Positions 1-6,831 of a stretch of 11,386 nt of DNA are shown here, piece by piece. Numbering within the stretch: the first letter of the stretch is position 1; every line of letters starts with the position of its first letter. The notes beneath the pieces are model-generated. The model saw only the letters and a program-made list of their open reading frames with translations. It was not told the origin of the DNA and made no database searches. The position numbers and the translations under genes are program-made. Origin of the DNA: an uncultured Clostridia bacterium (GTDB taxonomy: Bacteria > Bacillota > Clostridia > Oscillospirales > Acutalibacteraceae); the NCBI GenBank assembly GCA_937897215.1, contig CALCBQ010000212.1, positions 1 to 11,386 of the forward strand, read 5' to 3'.

Positions 1-66
1 TGTGTAATCGCAAAACTCCCTCCGTCAAAATCTTCGATTTTGCCACCTCCCTCAATGAGGGAGGGT
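1..66. repeat. Hairpin-rich intergenic repeat, probably multicopy
   Basis: Two perfect hairpins sit side by side. The first is CAAAATC-TTC-GATTTTG at 26-42 and the second is CCTCCCTC-AAT-GAGGGAGG at 46-64. An extra CCCTCC at 18-23 could pair with GGAGGG at 60-65 instead, enclosing the first hairpin in a competing fold. The composition (pyrimidine-rich CCTCCC blocks) differs from the surrounding AT-rich DNA and no ORF covers it. From memory, similar CCTCCCTC/GAGGGAGG intergenic elements recur in gut Clostridia, but only one copy is seen here. The element may begin left of the window. It could also act as a terminator for a gene outside the window, although no U-tract follows it. Confidence 0.6.
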
Positions 67-115
67 AATAGGTTGTATCTATACAAAGAGCTCGACAAAC
101 TATAATTTGTCAAAC

Positions 116-143
116 AAAAAACGGAGCGATTGCTCCGTTTTTT
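116..143 (-). terminator. Intrinsic terminator of the tandem acyltransferase unit (possibly bidirectional)
   Basis: The stem is CGGAGC (122-127) with GCTCCG (132-137) around a GATT loop. It is flanked by six A (116-121) and six T (138-143), so it has a U-tract in either direction. The stop codon of the leftward acyltransferase (142-144) overlaps the flank, so the hairpin lies immediately after that gene. Confidence 0.88.
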
Positions 144-1425
144 ATTGCTCATTTGCGATTTTGAATGCTTCTTCTGTTGCTAGGGCAAGTTTTGTTATTA
201 TATCTTTTTGCTTTGGTATGCAATAGAAGGAGTCGTTGCTTGTTGAAACACTGAAGCAATCTATATATTTTAAGTGTTTGAACTGGTATTCAACGTGTAA
301 TCCGTAAATACTTTTAGTAGGTCGCTGAATTCTATAATTATTGCCGTTGTAATGACCTTCAATAACAAATCCGTTCTGTAAATCGTGGGTAACCTTTGCT
401 GTGCCAATGTCTATATATGCATCAACACCGGGCGTTGAATACACTTGCACTTCTTCTTCGTATTTATAAGTGCCGTCAAGAAGTTGTTGACGTACATTTT
501 CTCGCTCCCACTCATACCAGTCAGGAATATGAGAAAACTCTGTTTCGCCGTCAAGCGCCCGCATTTCGCCAAGCTCCGTCATTTCCCACTTCTTACCGCA
601 TTCCTCGCACCACAAGTGAATACCCTTTGAAACCATTTTGTGTTCGGTTTTGCAATTTGGGCATTGATAAAGGATTTTATTAATCCCATCGGCACGGTAT
701 TTCTCTTTTATGCGAATATTGTTATCTTTCTGCCACTTAAAATCGTCATATTCCATCTCTTTGCGAATAATCTCGTTGATTTCATCAACGCTTTTTTCGG
801 CTACTTCTTCGGCAGTCAGAATTTGTTTCATTTCAACGCGAATAGGAGTTTTGCGGAATTTGAAATTTGTCCAGAACGGAAGATTAAGATAATTTCCGTG
901 ATTAAGCATAACAACAACGGGAACATTATTCCTTTTTACAAGCTTACCGACCGCAGGCGGTAAAACGCAAAGTGTTCCATCTGGGGTATATCTTGCCTCC
1001 GGATACATACAGAAAATATCTCCATATTCCTTAAGCACTTTTTTACAAGCGCGCACAAGACTTAAATCCGTTGTGAATTTTCGAGTGCAAATACAACCAA
1101 GCTTTTCCATAATCCCTGAAACTGTGTAATATGTATGGAAAGTAGCAACTGTGTTTACCTTGTGGGGATAAGTTGCCTTGAACATAGTGCAAAAGTCAAG
1201 GGATTGCATATGGTTAATAAGCAAGATGTAAGGGGGCTTTAAACCCTCCATATTAAATTTTTCGATTTTGTATCCCTTTCTAACAAGAGAAAGAATAACG
1301 CTTGAAACAAAGTATGCAAGCTTTGTAACCATGTCCGATTGTTTTAACGGAGCTTTGGTGGAATTATATTTATCTATATTATCGGGATAAATAATTTCTG
1401 TCAAAAAGTCTTTGTTTTCATTCAT
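142..1425 (-). CDS. PlsC-like lysophospholipid acyltransferase with zinc ribbon (second gene of tandem pair)
   Basis: This 427-residue protein probably transfers an acyl chain to a glycerophospholipid precursor or lysolipid at the membrane. Residues 60-180 carry PlsC-type signatures: the catalytic HX4D box at H72-D77 and a motif-III-like YPEAR at 141-145 instead of the usual PEGTR. A CxxC pair (C255/C258 and C273/C276) forms a likely zinc ribbon. A C-terminal domain of about 150 residues without a name I recognise follows. There is no clear signal peptide; the hydrophobic stretch at 33-48 may touch the membrane. Its upstream neighbour is a full-length paralog ending 8 bp before this ATG. No good Shine-Dalgarno lies within 20 nt of the start, so translation is probably coupled to the paralog. 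The family-level call is firm; the exact acyl acceptor and donor cannot be read from sequence. Confidence 0.85.
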   Translation of the reverse strand: MNENKDFLTEIIYPDNIDKYNSTKAPLKQSDMVTKLAYFVSSVILSLVRKGYKIEKFNMEGLKPPYILLINHMQSLDFCTMFKATYPHKVNTVATFHTYYTVSGIMEKLGCICTRKFTTDLSLVRACKKVLKEYGDIFCMYPEARYTPDGTLCVLPPAVGKLVKRNNVPVVVMLNHGNYLNLPFWTNFKFRKTPIRVEMKQILTAEEVAEKSVDEINEIIRKEMEYDDFKWQKDNNIRIKEKYRADGINKILYQCPNCKTEHKMVSKGIHLWCEECGKKWEMTELGEMRALDGETEFSHIPDWYEWERENVRQQLLDGTYKYEEEVQVYSTPGVDAYIDIGTAKVTHDLQNGFVIEGHYNGNNYRIQRPTKSIYGLHVEYQFKHLKYIDCFSVSTSNDSFYCIPKQKDIITKLALATEEAFKIANEQ

Positions 1426-1433
1426 AATATTAA

Positions 1434-2726
1434 TTAAACCGTAATTTTTTCCTTTTTCTCTGTAACTATTTTATACATTTCTTCAGTTGCAAGCATAAGC
1501 TTTGTTACAACATCTTTCTGTCTTGGAATACAATAGAAAGAGTTATCTTTAACTGAAACGTCAAAGCAGTCAACCTTGCCAAGTTTCTTGAATGCAAATT
1601 CGTTATGTAATGTATAAAGTGTTTTTGTCTGTCTTTGAATTCTATAATCGTGGCCGTTATAGCTACCTTCGATTATAAAGCCGTTTTCATAGTCGTGAGT
1701 AACTTTTGCTTCGCCGATAGGTATATATTCAATACCCGGCAAAGAATATACAGGGAGTGTTTCTTCGTAATAGTATGTACCATCAAGAATTTCTTGGCGT
1801 ACACATTGGCGCTCCCACTCATACCAGTCAGGAATATGTGAAAACTCAGTTTCGCCGTCAAGTGCCTTTAATTCGCCAAGCTCTGTGTATTCCCACACCT
1901 TGCCACATTCTTCGCAAGTAAGGTGTATTCCTTTACCGACCATTTTGCCTTCTGCCATACAGTGTGGGCATTTGTAAAGTACTTTATTAAGACCGTCTGC
2001 ACGGAATTTTTCTGTAATTTTAATGTTGTTTTCTTTTTGCCAAGCGTGGTCATCGTAATACATTTCTTCACGGATTACTTCGTTGATTTCGTCAGCAGTC
2101 ATTTCTTCAATTTGTTCAACTGTAAGGATTTGCTTCATAGTTGAATAGAACGGTACTTTTCTGTATTGACGGAAATCCCAGAATGGCGCATTAAGATAAT
2201 GACCATGATTAAGAAGTATTACCACAGGAACTTTGTTTTTCTTTACAAGTTTACCAACAACATCAGGTATTATTGCAGTTGTACCTACATTTGAGTAGCG
2301 TGCCTCAGGGTACATACAAAGAATATCGCCATATTCGTGAAGTACTTTATGGCAAGCACGAACAAGCCCCAAATCTGTAGTATATTTTCTGTGGCAAGCA
2401 CAACCTAATTCTTCCATAATCTTTGCCATTCCTACAAATCCGTCAAGAGTGGCAATATTGTTGAAGTTGTATGGATGTACCGCTTTGAAACTTACAATAA
2501 AATCTACAAATTGTGTGTGGTTGCAAAGCAAAATATATGGTGGTTTAAGACCATCCATACCAATTTTTTTAACAGTACTGCCCTCGCGCACAATAAATTT
2601 CAGAATAAAGCGCGAAACATTATATGCAAGGCCTTTGTAAAATTTGTTTTGCTTTTTTGGCATAATTGCCGGAATTTTAATTTCTATGTTTTCAGGATAT
2701 ACGATATAATCCAAAATCTCATTCAT
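1434..2726 (-). CDS. PlsC-like lysophospholipid acyltransferase with zinc ribbon (first gene of tandem pair)
   Basis: A 430-residue paralog of the next gene, alignable over its whole length. It has HX4D at H70-D75, YPEARY at 139-144, zinc-ribbon cysteines C253/C256 and C271/C274, and the same C-terminal domain. A 19-residue block (288-306, ALDGETEFSHIPDWYEWER) is identical in both copies. The frame is open to a TTG at 2786, but that codon lies inside the -35 box. The ATG at 2726 matches the paralog's N-terminus and follows GGGTGAT, a good Shine-Dalgarno sequence, so I chose it. It is likely a membrane-associated 1-acylglycerol-3-phosphate or lysolipid acyltransferase. It is the promoter-proximal gene of a two-gene leftward unit. 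Confidence 0.86.
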   Translation of the reverse strand: MNEILDYIVYPENIEIKIPAIMPKKQNKFYKGLAYNVSRFILKFIVREGSTVKKIGMDGLKPPYILLCNHTQFVDFIVSFKAVHPYNFNNIATLDGFVGMAKIMEELGCACHRKYTTDLGLVRACHKVLHEYGDILCMYPEARYSNVGTTAIIPDVVGKLVKKNKVPVVILLNHGHYLNAPFWDFRQYRKVPFYSTMKQILTVEQIEEMTADEINEVIREEMYYDDHAWQKENNIKITEKFRADGLNKVLYKCPHCMAEGKMVGKGIHLTCEECGKVWEYTELGELKALDGETEFSHIPDWYEWERQCVRQEILDGTYYYEETLPVYSLPGIEYIPIGEAKVTHDYENGFIIEGSYNGHDYRIQRQTKTLYTLHNEFAFKKLGKVDCFDVSVKDNSFYCIPRQKDVVTKLMLATEEMYKIVTEKKEKITV

Positions 2727-2757
2727 AAAATCACCCATTTGTAACCAATTTGTAACT

Positions 2758-2786
2758 ATTTTACCATAGTATACGAAATTAATCAA
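2758..2786 (-). promoter_or_regulatory. Sigma-A promoter for the tandem acyltransferases
   Basis: Reading leftward, a -35 TTGATT (2781-2786) and a -10 TAAAAT (2758-2763) are separated by 17 bp, and a TGG just before the -10 gives an extended -10. The predicted start, near 2750, leaves a short leader of about 25 nt before the ATG at 2726. The promoter sits in the 66-bp gap after the pseudouridine synthase gene, so the acyltransferases need not depend on read-through. Confidence 0.72.
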
Positions 2787-2792
2787 GTGGAG

Positions 2793-3677
2793 TTATCTGG
2801 TAACAAATTGTGCAATGTCTTCTGGCAATTCGCTTTCAATTTCAATTAACTCTTTTGTGATGGGATGAGTGAATTTGCAATAACAACAATGAAGCGCCTG
2901 ACGAGAAATGTCGTCACGAGGAGTGCCGTACATTGTATCGCCCACAAGGGGAGTGCCAAGTGAAGAAAAATGCACACGAATCTGGTGTGTTCTGCCTGTA
3001 AGCAAGTGAATACGCAAAAGAGTGCGTCCGTTGTGGTTTGAGATTGCTTTCCAGTTTGTAATTGCAACTTCACCACGCTCATCAACTGTGCGATAAGTTT
3101 TAATTGAGTCAGGTCGGTAAATTGGTCGGTCAATTACACCTTCGCCTTCATAAACTCCTTCGCAAACAGCCATATACTCTTTATAGATTTTGCCGTTAAG
3201 CACACCTGCAACAAATCTGTTAAGGGCACATACAATAATTCCGGAAGTGCCACGGTCAAGACGACCGATTGAACGAAAGACGGCAGATTTTCCCTGACTT
3301 TCAAGATGATAAGCCACTGCATTTGCTACTGTGTCGCCTTGATGATTGTGGGACGGATGCAAGGGGAGTCCTGCAGGCTTATCTATAACAAGAATATCAT
3401 CATCTTCATATAAAACCTTTAGTTTGTAGTTGAGTGGTGCAACGGCTTTCACTCTTTCTTCTTTGTCGGCAGGAACGGTAATTGATAAGATATCACCGGT
3501 ACTCAACAAATCAATAGTCCTTGCGTGAACTCCGTTAATCATAATACCCTCAGGGTCGTGCTTGAGTTTCGGAATAAGACGAGCTGAAACCTTTGCCTTG
3601 TTACGCAAAAATTCAAAGACTTGCTTGCCGTCATATTTTTCTTCAATTGTGAAATCTATGCGTCGTTTTGTAGTCAT
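2793..3677 (-). CDS. RluA-family pseudouridine synthase
   Basis: A 294-residue protein that isomerises uridine to pseudouridine in RNA, most likely large-subunit rRNA, in the cytoplasm. An N-terminal S4-like RNA-binding region spans about 13-70. The catalytic domain includes the characteristic GRLDRGTSG (138-146, catalytic D141) and the family motif LLTGRTHQIRVH (225-236) followed by GTPLVGD (241-247). Length is normal for RluD-type enzymes of Firmicutes. The ATG is preceded by AAAGGGA at 3683-3689 with good spacing. Its own promoter is shared-region divergent with the three-domain acyltransferase gene. It has no evident functional link to its lipid neighbours. Which uridine is modified cannot be told from sequence, so no rlu letter is assigned. 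Confidence 0.93.
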   Translation of the reverse strand: MTTKRRIDFTIEEKYDGKQVFEFLRNKAKVSARLIPKLKHDPEGIMINGVHARTIDLLSTGDILSITVPADKEERVKAVAPLNYKLKVLYEDDDILVIDKPAGLPLHPSHNHQGDTVANAVAYHLESQGKSAVFRSIGRLDRGTSGIIVCALNRFVAGVLNGKIYKEYMAVCEGVYEGEGVIDRPIYRPDSIKTYRTVDERGEVAITNWKAISNHNGRTLLRIHLLTGRTHQIRVHFSSLGTPLVGDTMYGTPRDDISRQALHCCYCKFTHPITKELIEIESELPEDIAQFVTR

Positions 3678-3712
3678 AAAAATCCCTTTTGATACATGTT
3701 TTTGATATAATT

Positions 3713-3741
3713 ATTGTATTCTAAAACAGTAAAAAAGGCAA
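3713..3741 (-). promoter_or_regulatory. Sigma-A promoter for the pseudouridine synthase
   Basis: Leftward -35 TTGCCT (3736-3741) and -10 TACAAT (3713-3718) have exactly 17 bp between them. The predicted start, near 3706, gives a leader of about 30 nt. Confidence 0.7.
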
Positions 3742-3758
3742 TACAAAAATCATTTTAA

Positions 3759-3787
3759 TTGACACAACATAGGGAGTATGTTAAAAT
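3759..3787 (+). promoter_or_regulatory. Strong sigma-A promoter for the three-domain acyl-activating acyltransferase
   Basis: A consensus -35 TTGACA (3759-3764), 17 bp spacer and -10 TAAAAT (3782-3787) with an extended TGT. It diverges from the pseudouridine synthase promoter; the two -35 boxes are only 17 bp apart (3742-3758), so the polymerases may compete or a single regulator could cover both. Confidence 0.82.
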
Positions 3788-3803
3788 TCTTATGTATATT
3801 TTG

Positions 3804-3837
3804 AAAGGGAAGAATATTTTTAATATTCCAAAAAACT
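3804..3837 (+). promoter_or_regulatory. Ribosome binding site bridged by a hairpin
   Basis: The only plausible Shine-Dalgarno, AAAGGGA (3804-3810), is 27 nt upstream of the ATG, too far for normal use. Between them lies a perfect hairpin, GAATATT (3812-3818), TTT loop, AATATTC (3822-3828). If folded, it removes 17 nt and brings the effective spacing to about 10 nt. No alternative in-frame start lies at normal distance from the Shine-Dalgarno. The stem is all A-U except one pair, so it would be marginally stable and possibly temperature sensitive. Confidence 0.5.
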
Positions 3838-6384
3838 ATGAACATTTTTGATACGATTTATGAAATCAACGCAAAACATCCCAATAAACGCGCTATGTCA
3901 ATCGGTCTGAATAACGGTGGCAAACGTGTTTATACTTACGGACAAGTGTTTGAAAAGGTTGAGAAATACGCTAATGCACTTGTAAGCGCAGGTATTAAGG
4001 CAGGGGACAGAATCGCATTTGTTGCAGAAAGTTGCCCTGAATGGACAATTGCTTTTCTTGCTTCATGCAAACTTCGTTGCACGGCTGCTCTTATTGACGC
4101 TTCACTTGCAGGGGACGATTTAGACGAGTTTATTACTCGTTCAGATGTGCGAGCAGCATTTGTTTCACAATCTGCACACGAAAAATTAGGGGAAGTTGCA
4201 AAATATAAATTCCCATTTTTCAATGTGCTTGACTGCTCGCTTTTTGAGGACTCTGCAAAGGTTGTTTCAGCTGATTTGCCACAAAGTACTGACACAGATG
4301 AAAATGTTGCTTGTATTATTTTCTCGTCAGGTACAACTCGAAAAGCAGCAGGAATTATGCACTACCACGAGAGTCTTATCAAGACAACTCAAATGACATT
4401 AAAGGTGCAGAAAATTACTGAAGATGCACGATTTCTTGCAATTCTTCCTAACAGCCATATTTACGGTGTAATTTGTCTTGTTTTAGGTCCTGCACTTTCA
4501 GGGTCTGATGTTCATTACATTGAAACTATCGCTGCTGAGGCAATTCTTGGTGCATTCTCGGAGTATCATCCAACAGTTTTGCCTGCAGTACCAAAGGTTT
4601 ATGAGCTTTTCAGAACTGCAGTACTTCGCAAAATCAACTCAAAACCTGCTACAAGAATTATGTTCGAAAAATTCTTCCCAATTTGCCTAAAGGCTCGAAG
4701 AAAGAACGGCTCATTACTTGGTAAAAAACTCTTTAAGAGTATTCACGAGGGTTTTGGTGGATGTTTAGAATTCCTTTGCTCTGCAGGTGCTCCGTTAAGT
4801 CAAGAGGTTGCCGATTTCTATTATGGTACCGGCTTTAATCTTCTTATTACATACGGCGCAAGTGAAACAAATATTCCTACAATCGGTAATGTTGAGGGCG
4901 ATATTCATACTGACTCTTGTGGTAAGCCGTACCCTGATATTCAGGTTGATTTCACAGATGACGGCGAATTGCTTATTAAGTCGCCATATATGATGAAAGG
5001 TTATTTCCGTGACGAAGAGGCAACAAAAGAGGCGTTTACAGAAGACGGATGGTTCAAAACCGGCGACCTTGCTACTCACGATAACGAGGGTAATATTAAA
5101 ATCGTTGGTCGTTCAAAAGAAAATATTGTGCTTTCAACAGGTAAAAAGGTTACTCCTGACGATTTAGAGGCAAAATATGCAGGTCTCGAAGGCGTTAAAG
5201 AACTTGTAATTTGTGGTGTTCCTGCTGAAAATAAAGACCACGACGAAATTCACGCGTTTATTGTTGCTGAAACACAGGAATTACGCGAAAAAATTGAGGA
5301 GCAAATTCGCGAAAAAGGTGCAGTCGTTGCACAGAATATGCGAATTTTCAAAACCCACTTTATAAATGAAATTCCAAGAACCTCTTTGCAAAAAGCAAAA
5401 CGATATCTTCTTAAAAAGCAGGCTATTGAAGAGCGTAACGGCGAAGTGAAAGTTGAAGATACCCCTATTGAAGATTTAGATTTACTTGCTCAGGTTATTC
5501 GCATTATCGCCAATATTTCAGGGGCTCCTGCATCACAAATCAATGAAGATACAAAGATTTTCAAAGACCTGTCGTTTGATTCTTTAAGTTCAGTTGACTT
5601 GGCTATGGAGATTGAAAGCGAATATAATGTAAATGTTGAAAGCGCTTATTCAAAAGAAATGACAGTTAAAGATTTAGTTGTTGCTATTGAAAAAGGCGAA
5701 AGCGTTGAAGAAACTGCGACAGATGTAAGTAATTACCCATACGAAAAGACAGAATCTGATTACAAGACATACGCTAAATTCAGAGATTTTGCAAAATCTT
5801 GCTACAACATTTCAATTAAGAATGCACAGAATATGCCAACAGATAAAGGGTTCATTATCTGTGCAAACCATGTTTCAAAAATCGACTATCTTTTTGTTTC
5901 AATGGCATTTACAAAAGAAAAGTTTATGAAGCTTTGTTGTATGGCAAAGAAAGAACTTTTCCGTAACGATGCATTCAGCAAAAAACTCATTAAGGCAACT
6001 GGTATGGTGCCGGTTGACCGTGGCGGAATGAATATGAATACTATGAATTCTCTTAAAGCAAAGCTTAAAGAGGGTTGGTGTGTGCTTATTCATCCTGAAG
6101 GCACAAGAAGTGCTGACGGTATTTTCCGTGAAATTAAGAGTGGCGCGTCTGTTCTTGCTATTGACGCAGGTGTGCCTGTAATTCCTGTTTATATTAACGG
6201 TGCATACGAATTATTCCCTAAGGGCAAAAAGATTATGAAGTTCTATGACGCAAAGAATAAGAAAAAATTCCCGGTTGATGTTGTGTTTGGCGAAGTGATT
6301 TCGTCTGACGGAAAAACAACTGAAGAACTAACAAATGAAATTCAGAATGCAATTCTTAAGTTGCAGAATGAATGCAGAAAATAA
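3838..6384 (+). CDS. AMP-binding – acyl carrier – PlsC acyltransferase fusion (Aas-like)
   Basis: An 848-residue three-part enzyme. Residues 1-530 form an acyl-activating adenylation domain: SSGTT at 163-167, YGASE at 339-343, TGD at 408-410, GRSKENIV at 424-431, and the A10 lysine K519 in PRTSLQKAKR. Residues 545-620 form an acyl carrier domain with DSLS, the phosphopantetheine serine being S582. Residues 645-848 form a PlsC domain with NHVSKID (H678, D683) and PEGTRS (753-758). The likely job is to activate a fatty acid with ATP, load it onto its own carrier and pass it to a lysophospholipid or glycerolipid. E. coli Aas does similar chemistry with free carrier protein and the opposite domain order. 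The adenylate-forming P-loop is atypical (R168, A171 where G and K are usual). The gene is monocistronic, with its own promoter and terminator. Domain calls are firm; the overall reaction is inferred. Confidence 0.9.
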   Translation: MNIFDTIYEINAKHPNKRAMSIGLNNGGKRVYTYGQVFEKVEKYANALVSAGIKAGDRIAFVAESCPEWTIAFLASCKLRCTAALIDASLAGDDLDEFITRSDVRAAFVSQSAHEKLGEVAKYKFPFFNVLDCSLFEDSAKVVSADLPQSTDTDENVACIIFSSGTTRKAAGIMHYHESLIKTTQMTLKVQKITEDARFLAILPNSHIYGVICLVLGPALSGSDVHYIETIAAEAILGAFSEYHPTVLPAVPKVYELFRTAVLRKINSKPATRIMFEKFFPICLKARRKNGSLLGKKLFKSIHEGFGGCLEFLCSAGAPLSQEVADFYYGTGFNLLITYGASETNIPTIGNVEGDIHTDSCGKPYPDIQVDFTDDGELLIKSPYMMKGYFRDEEATKEAFTEDGWFKTGDLATHDNEGNIKIVGRSKENIVLSTGKKVTPDDLEAKYAGLEGVKELVICGVPAENKDHDEIHAFIVAETQELREKIEEQIREKGAVVAQNMRIFKTHFINEIPRTSLQKAKRYLLKKQAIEERNGEVKVEDTPIEDLDLLAQVIRIIANISGAPASQINEDTKIFKDLSFDSLSSVDLAMEIESEYNVNVESAYSKEMTVKDLVVAIEKGESVEETATDVSNYPYEKTESDYKTYAKFRDFAKSCYNISIKNAQNMPTDKGFIICANHVSKIDYLFVSMAFTKEKFMKLCCMAKKELFRNDAFSKKLIKATGMVPVDRGGMNMNTMNSLKAKLKEGWCVLIHPEGTRSADGIFREIKSGASVLAIDAGVPVIPVYINGAYELFPKGKKIMKFYDAKNKKKFPVDVVFGEVISSDGKTTEELTNEIQNAILKLQNECRK

Positions 6385-6389
6385 ATTAG

Positions 6390-6416
6390 AAAGCGCGGAA
6401 TTTTTCGTGCTTTTTT
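6390..6416 (+). terminator. Intrinsic terminator after the three-domain enzyme
   Basis: Stem AAAGCGCG (6390-6397) with CGTGCTTT (6406-6413), one G-U pair, an 8-nt loop, and a run of T to 6416. It starts 6 nt after the stop codon. Confidence 0.85.
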
Positions 6417-6417
6417 A

Positions 6418-6445
6418 TTGAAATCTTAAACAAAAGTAGTATAAT
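6418..6445 (+). promoter_or_regulatory. Sigma-A promoter of the PII-like/antiporter operon
   Basis: -35 TTGAAA (6418-6423) and a perfect -10 TATAAT (6440-6445) with a 16-bp spacer. The -35 directly abuts the preceding terminator. The predicted start, near 6452, leaves a leader of about 23 nt containing GGAGGGTG (6463-6470). Confidence 0.78.
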
Positions 6446-6474
6446 GATAGCAGAATTTTTATGGAGGGTGTTTT

Positions 6475-6816
6475 ATGCAACTTTTTATTTTGATTTTACA
6501 CAATTCAAGACACATGGATAAAGTTCTTGCAGAATTTATGGCAGAGGGTATCGGCGGCGGTTCTCTTGTTGACTGCGAGGGCGTTTTGCAGGCGATGAGT
6601 CATACTTCTGTTGAGCCACCACCAATTTTTGGCTCACTTCGTCAATATCTTAATCCTGAAAGAGGTAGCACTAACAAAATGCTTATTTCTGCATTAAGTG
6701 AAGACCATATTATTCGCGCAAAAGAGATTGTACGCGAAGTTACAGGCGGTATTGATAAAGAAAATACGGGAATTATCATAACTGTTCCCGGAATTACAGT
6801 TGAAGGCATTAAATAA
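6475..6816 (+). CDS. PII-like signalling protein linked to an antiporter
   Basis: A 113-residue cytoplasmic protein with the length and pattern of the PII/GlnB fold: a hydrophobic strand at 2-8, helix 12-24, strand 28-33, a loop region at 36-66 in the T-loop position, strand 67-73, helix 76-89, then TGGIDKENTG (90-99), which resembles the PII B-loop TGxxGDGK, and a strand to 104. Classical GlnB has a tyrosine in the T-loop target site; here the loop is proline-rich (EPPPIFG, 47-53) and the standard signatures are not matched. The antiporter gene follows after 15 bp, so a direct regulatory partnership is likely, as PII proteins commonly bind and gate the transporter encoded next door. The ligand (ATP/ADP, cyclic nucleotide or other) is unknown. 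The ATG follows a strong GGAGGG. Confidence 0.68.
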   Translation: MQLFILILHNSRHMDKVLAEFMAEGIGGGSLVDCEGVLQAMSHTSVEPPPIFGSLRQYLNPERGSTNKMLISALSEDHIIRAKEIVREVTGGIDKENTGIIITVPGITVEGIK

Positions 6817-6831
6817 TCGGGGGCTTTTTAA

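Noticed and set aside
101..106. TATAAT as a rightward promoter -10
   Set aside because: No -35 at acceptable spacing and no rightward gene follows.
396..963. Rightward ORFs antisense to the acyltransferase
   Set aside because: Low-complexity antisense translations of a clear gene, with no plausible start signals.
2727..2786. 20-residue N-terminal extension of the first acyltransferase from a TTG codon
   Set aside because: The TTG coincides with the -35 box and the extension covers the whole promoter; the paralog lacks it and a good Shine-Dalgarno precedes the ATG at 2726.
3936..4295. Leftward 119-codon ORF inside the adenylation domain
   Set aside because: Antisense shadow of a well-conserved domain; no ribosome binding site or promoter of its own recognised.
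6475..6816. Classical GlnB/GlnK nitrogen regulator
   Set aside because: The T-loop modification tyrosine and standard signature are missing and no ammonium transporter is adjacent; only PII-like is supported.
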